A stretch of 14,981 nucleotides of DNA, from assembly GCA_043777755.1 (NCBI GenBank), contig JAYWHK010000010.1, forward strand, positions 1 to 14,981, given 5' to 3'. The stretch is from CANHEE01 sp043777755 (GTDB lineage Bacteria > Bacteroidota > Bacteroidia > Chitinophagales > Saprospiraceae). Of the stretch, positions 14,835-14,981 are shown in pieces. Made by a program: the position numbers and the translations under genes. Every line of letters begins with the position of its first letter. Position 1 is the stretch's first letter. The notes beneath the pieces were generated by a model. The model was not told the DNA's origin. It saw nothing but the letters and a program-made list of their open reading frames with translations, and made no database searches.

Positions 14835-14981
14835 GGCATAGGTTGTTCCCTTTGCAGTGGTAATTGCTGTCGATATAGGTTGTAACCTGGCATGTAAAAC
14901 GGTACAAAAAAAGTTTCCGCTACGCTTATCTTTTTATTTAAAAATATTTCTGAAAGAGCTGATTTTTCGATTACAAAGATT
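14835..14981 (-). other. 5' extension of the caspase gene, frame unclear
   Basis: In the caspase frame, codons upstream of 14834 read FFCTVLHARLQPISTAITTA then KGTTYAV, plausible as a signal-peptide end plus the first caspase strand. There is no ATG, GTG or TTG before an in-frame TAA at 14934-14936. A second frame is open to the right edge (IEKSALSEIFLNKKISVAET) and would join the caspase frame if the T7 run of the coding strand (A7 at 14906-14912) had one more base. The true start is therefore probably beyond the window. Confidence 0.55.

Noticed and set aside
14623..14907. 94-codon minus-strand frame at the caspase start
   Set aside because: It overlaps the caspase domain in another frame and has a Cys/Arg-rich, non-protein-like composition; the caspase frame carries the catalytic motifs.

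Overview
The window looks like a chromosomal piece of an AT-rich Bacteroidota genome, most plausibly close to the Saprospiraceae (inference). Supporting signs are two proteins with Por/type IX secretion (T9SS) C-terminal sorting domains, a SusC/SusD pair, Bacteroidota-type -7 boxes (TAnnTTTG), no clear Shine-Dalgarno sequences, and a caspase-TPR protein and a beta-barrel protein that resemble conserved families of this phylum. No tRNA, rRNA, CRISPR array, transposase or integrase was seen.

Left part (1-2950): the C-terminal end of a T9SS cargo protein and a convergent OmpH/Skp-like periplasmic chaperone gene share a bidirectional terminator. A 686-base gene-poor stretch follows. Then comes a 293-aa T9SS cargo gene with its own terminator. 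Two copies of a ~120-bp repeat (about 92% identical, same orientation) bracket this gene. The second copy has perfect 10-bp direct repeats at its ends.

Middle part (2949-7346): a beta-helix lipoprotein and a DUF420 membrane protein lie on the minus strand, separated by short tandem repeats. From the other side of a divergent promoter region, a plus-strand operon runs: outer-membrane beta-barrel protein, CxxC thioredoxin-like protein, and an SCO-like membrane-anchored thioredoxin fold that lacks the metal-binding CxxxC. DUF420 and SCO proteins are both associated with cytochrome oxidase assembly, so this block may serve respiration or envelope redox work (inference). A strong bidirectional hairpin terminator closes it.

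Right part (7391-14981), all on the minus strand: a SusD-like lipoprotein, a TonB-dependent SusC-like receptor directly upstream of it, and a caspase-family protease with a long TPR tail upstream of that. The SusC and caspase-TPR genes are both interrupted. SusC has two compensating frameshifts around an ~85-bp segment that carries its best conserved motif in another frame. The caspase-TPR gene is split before its last ~325 codons, and its N-terminal end also seems to change frame. These are either clustered single-base indel errors in the sequence or real decay or recoding; this is the main point to resolve.
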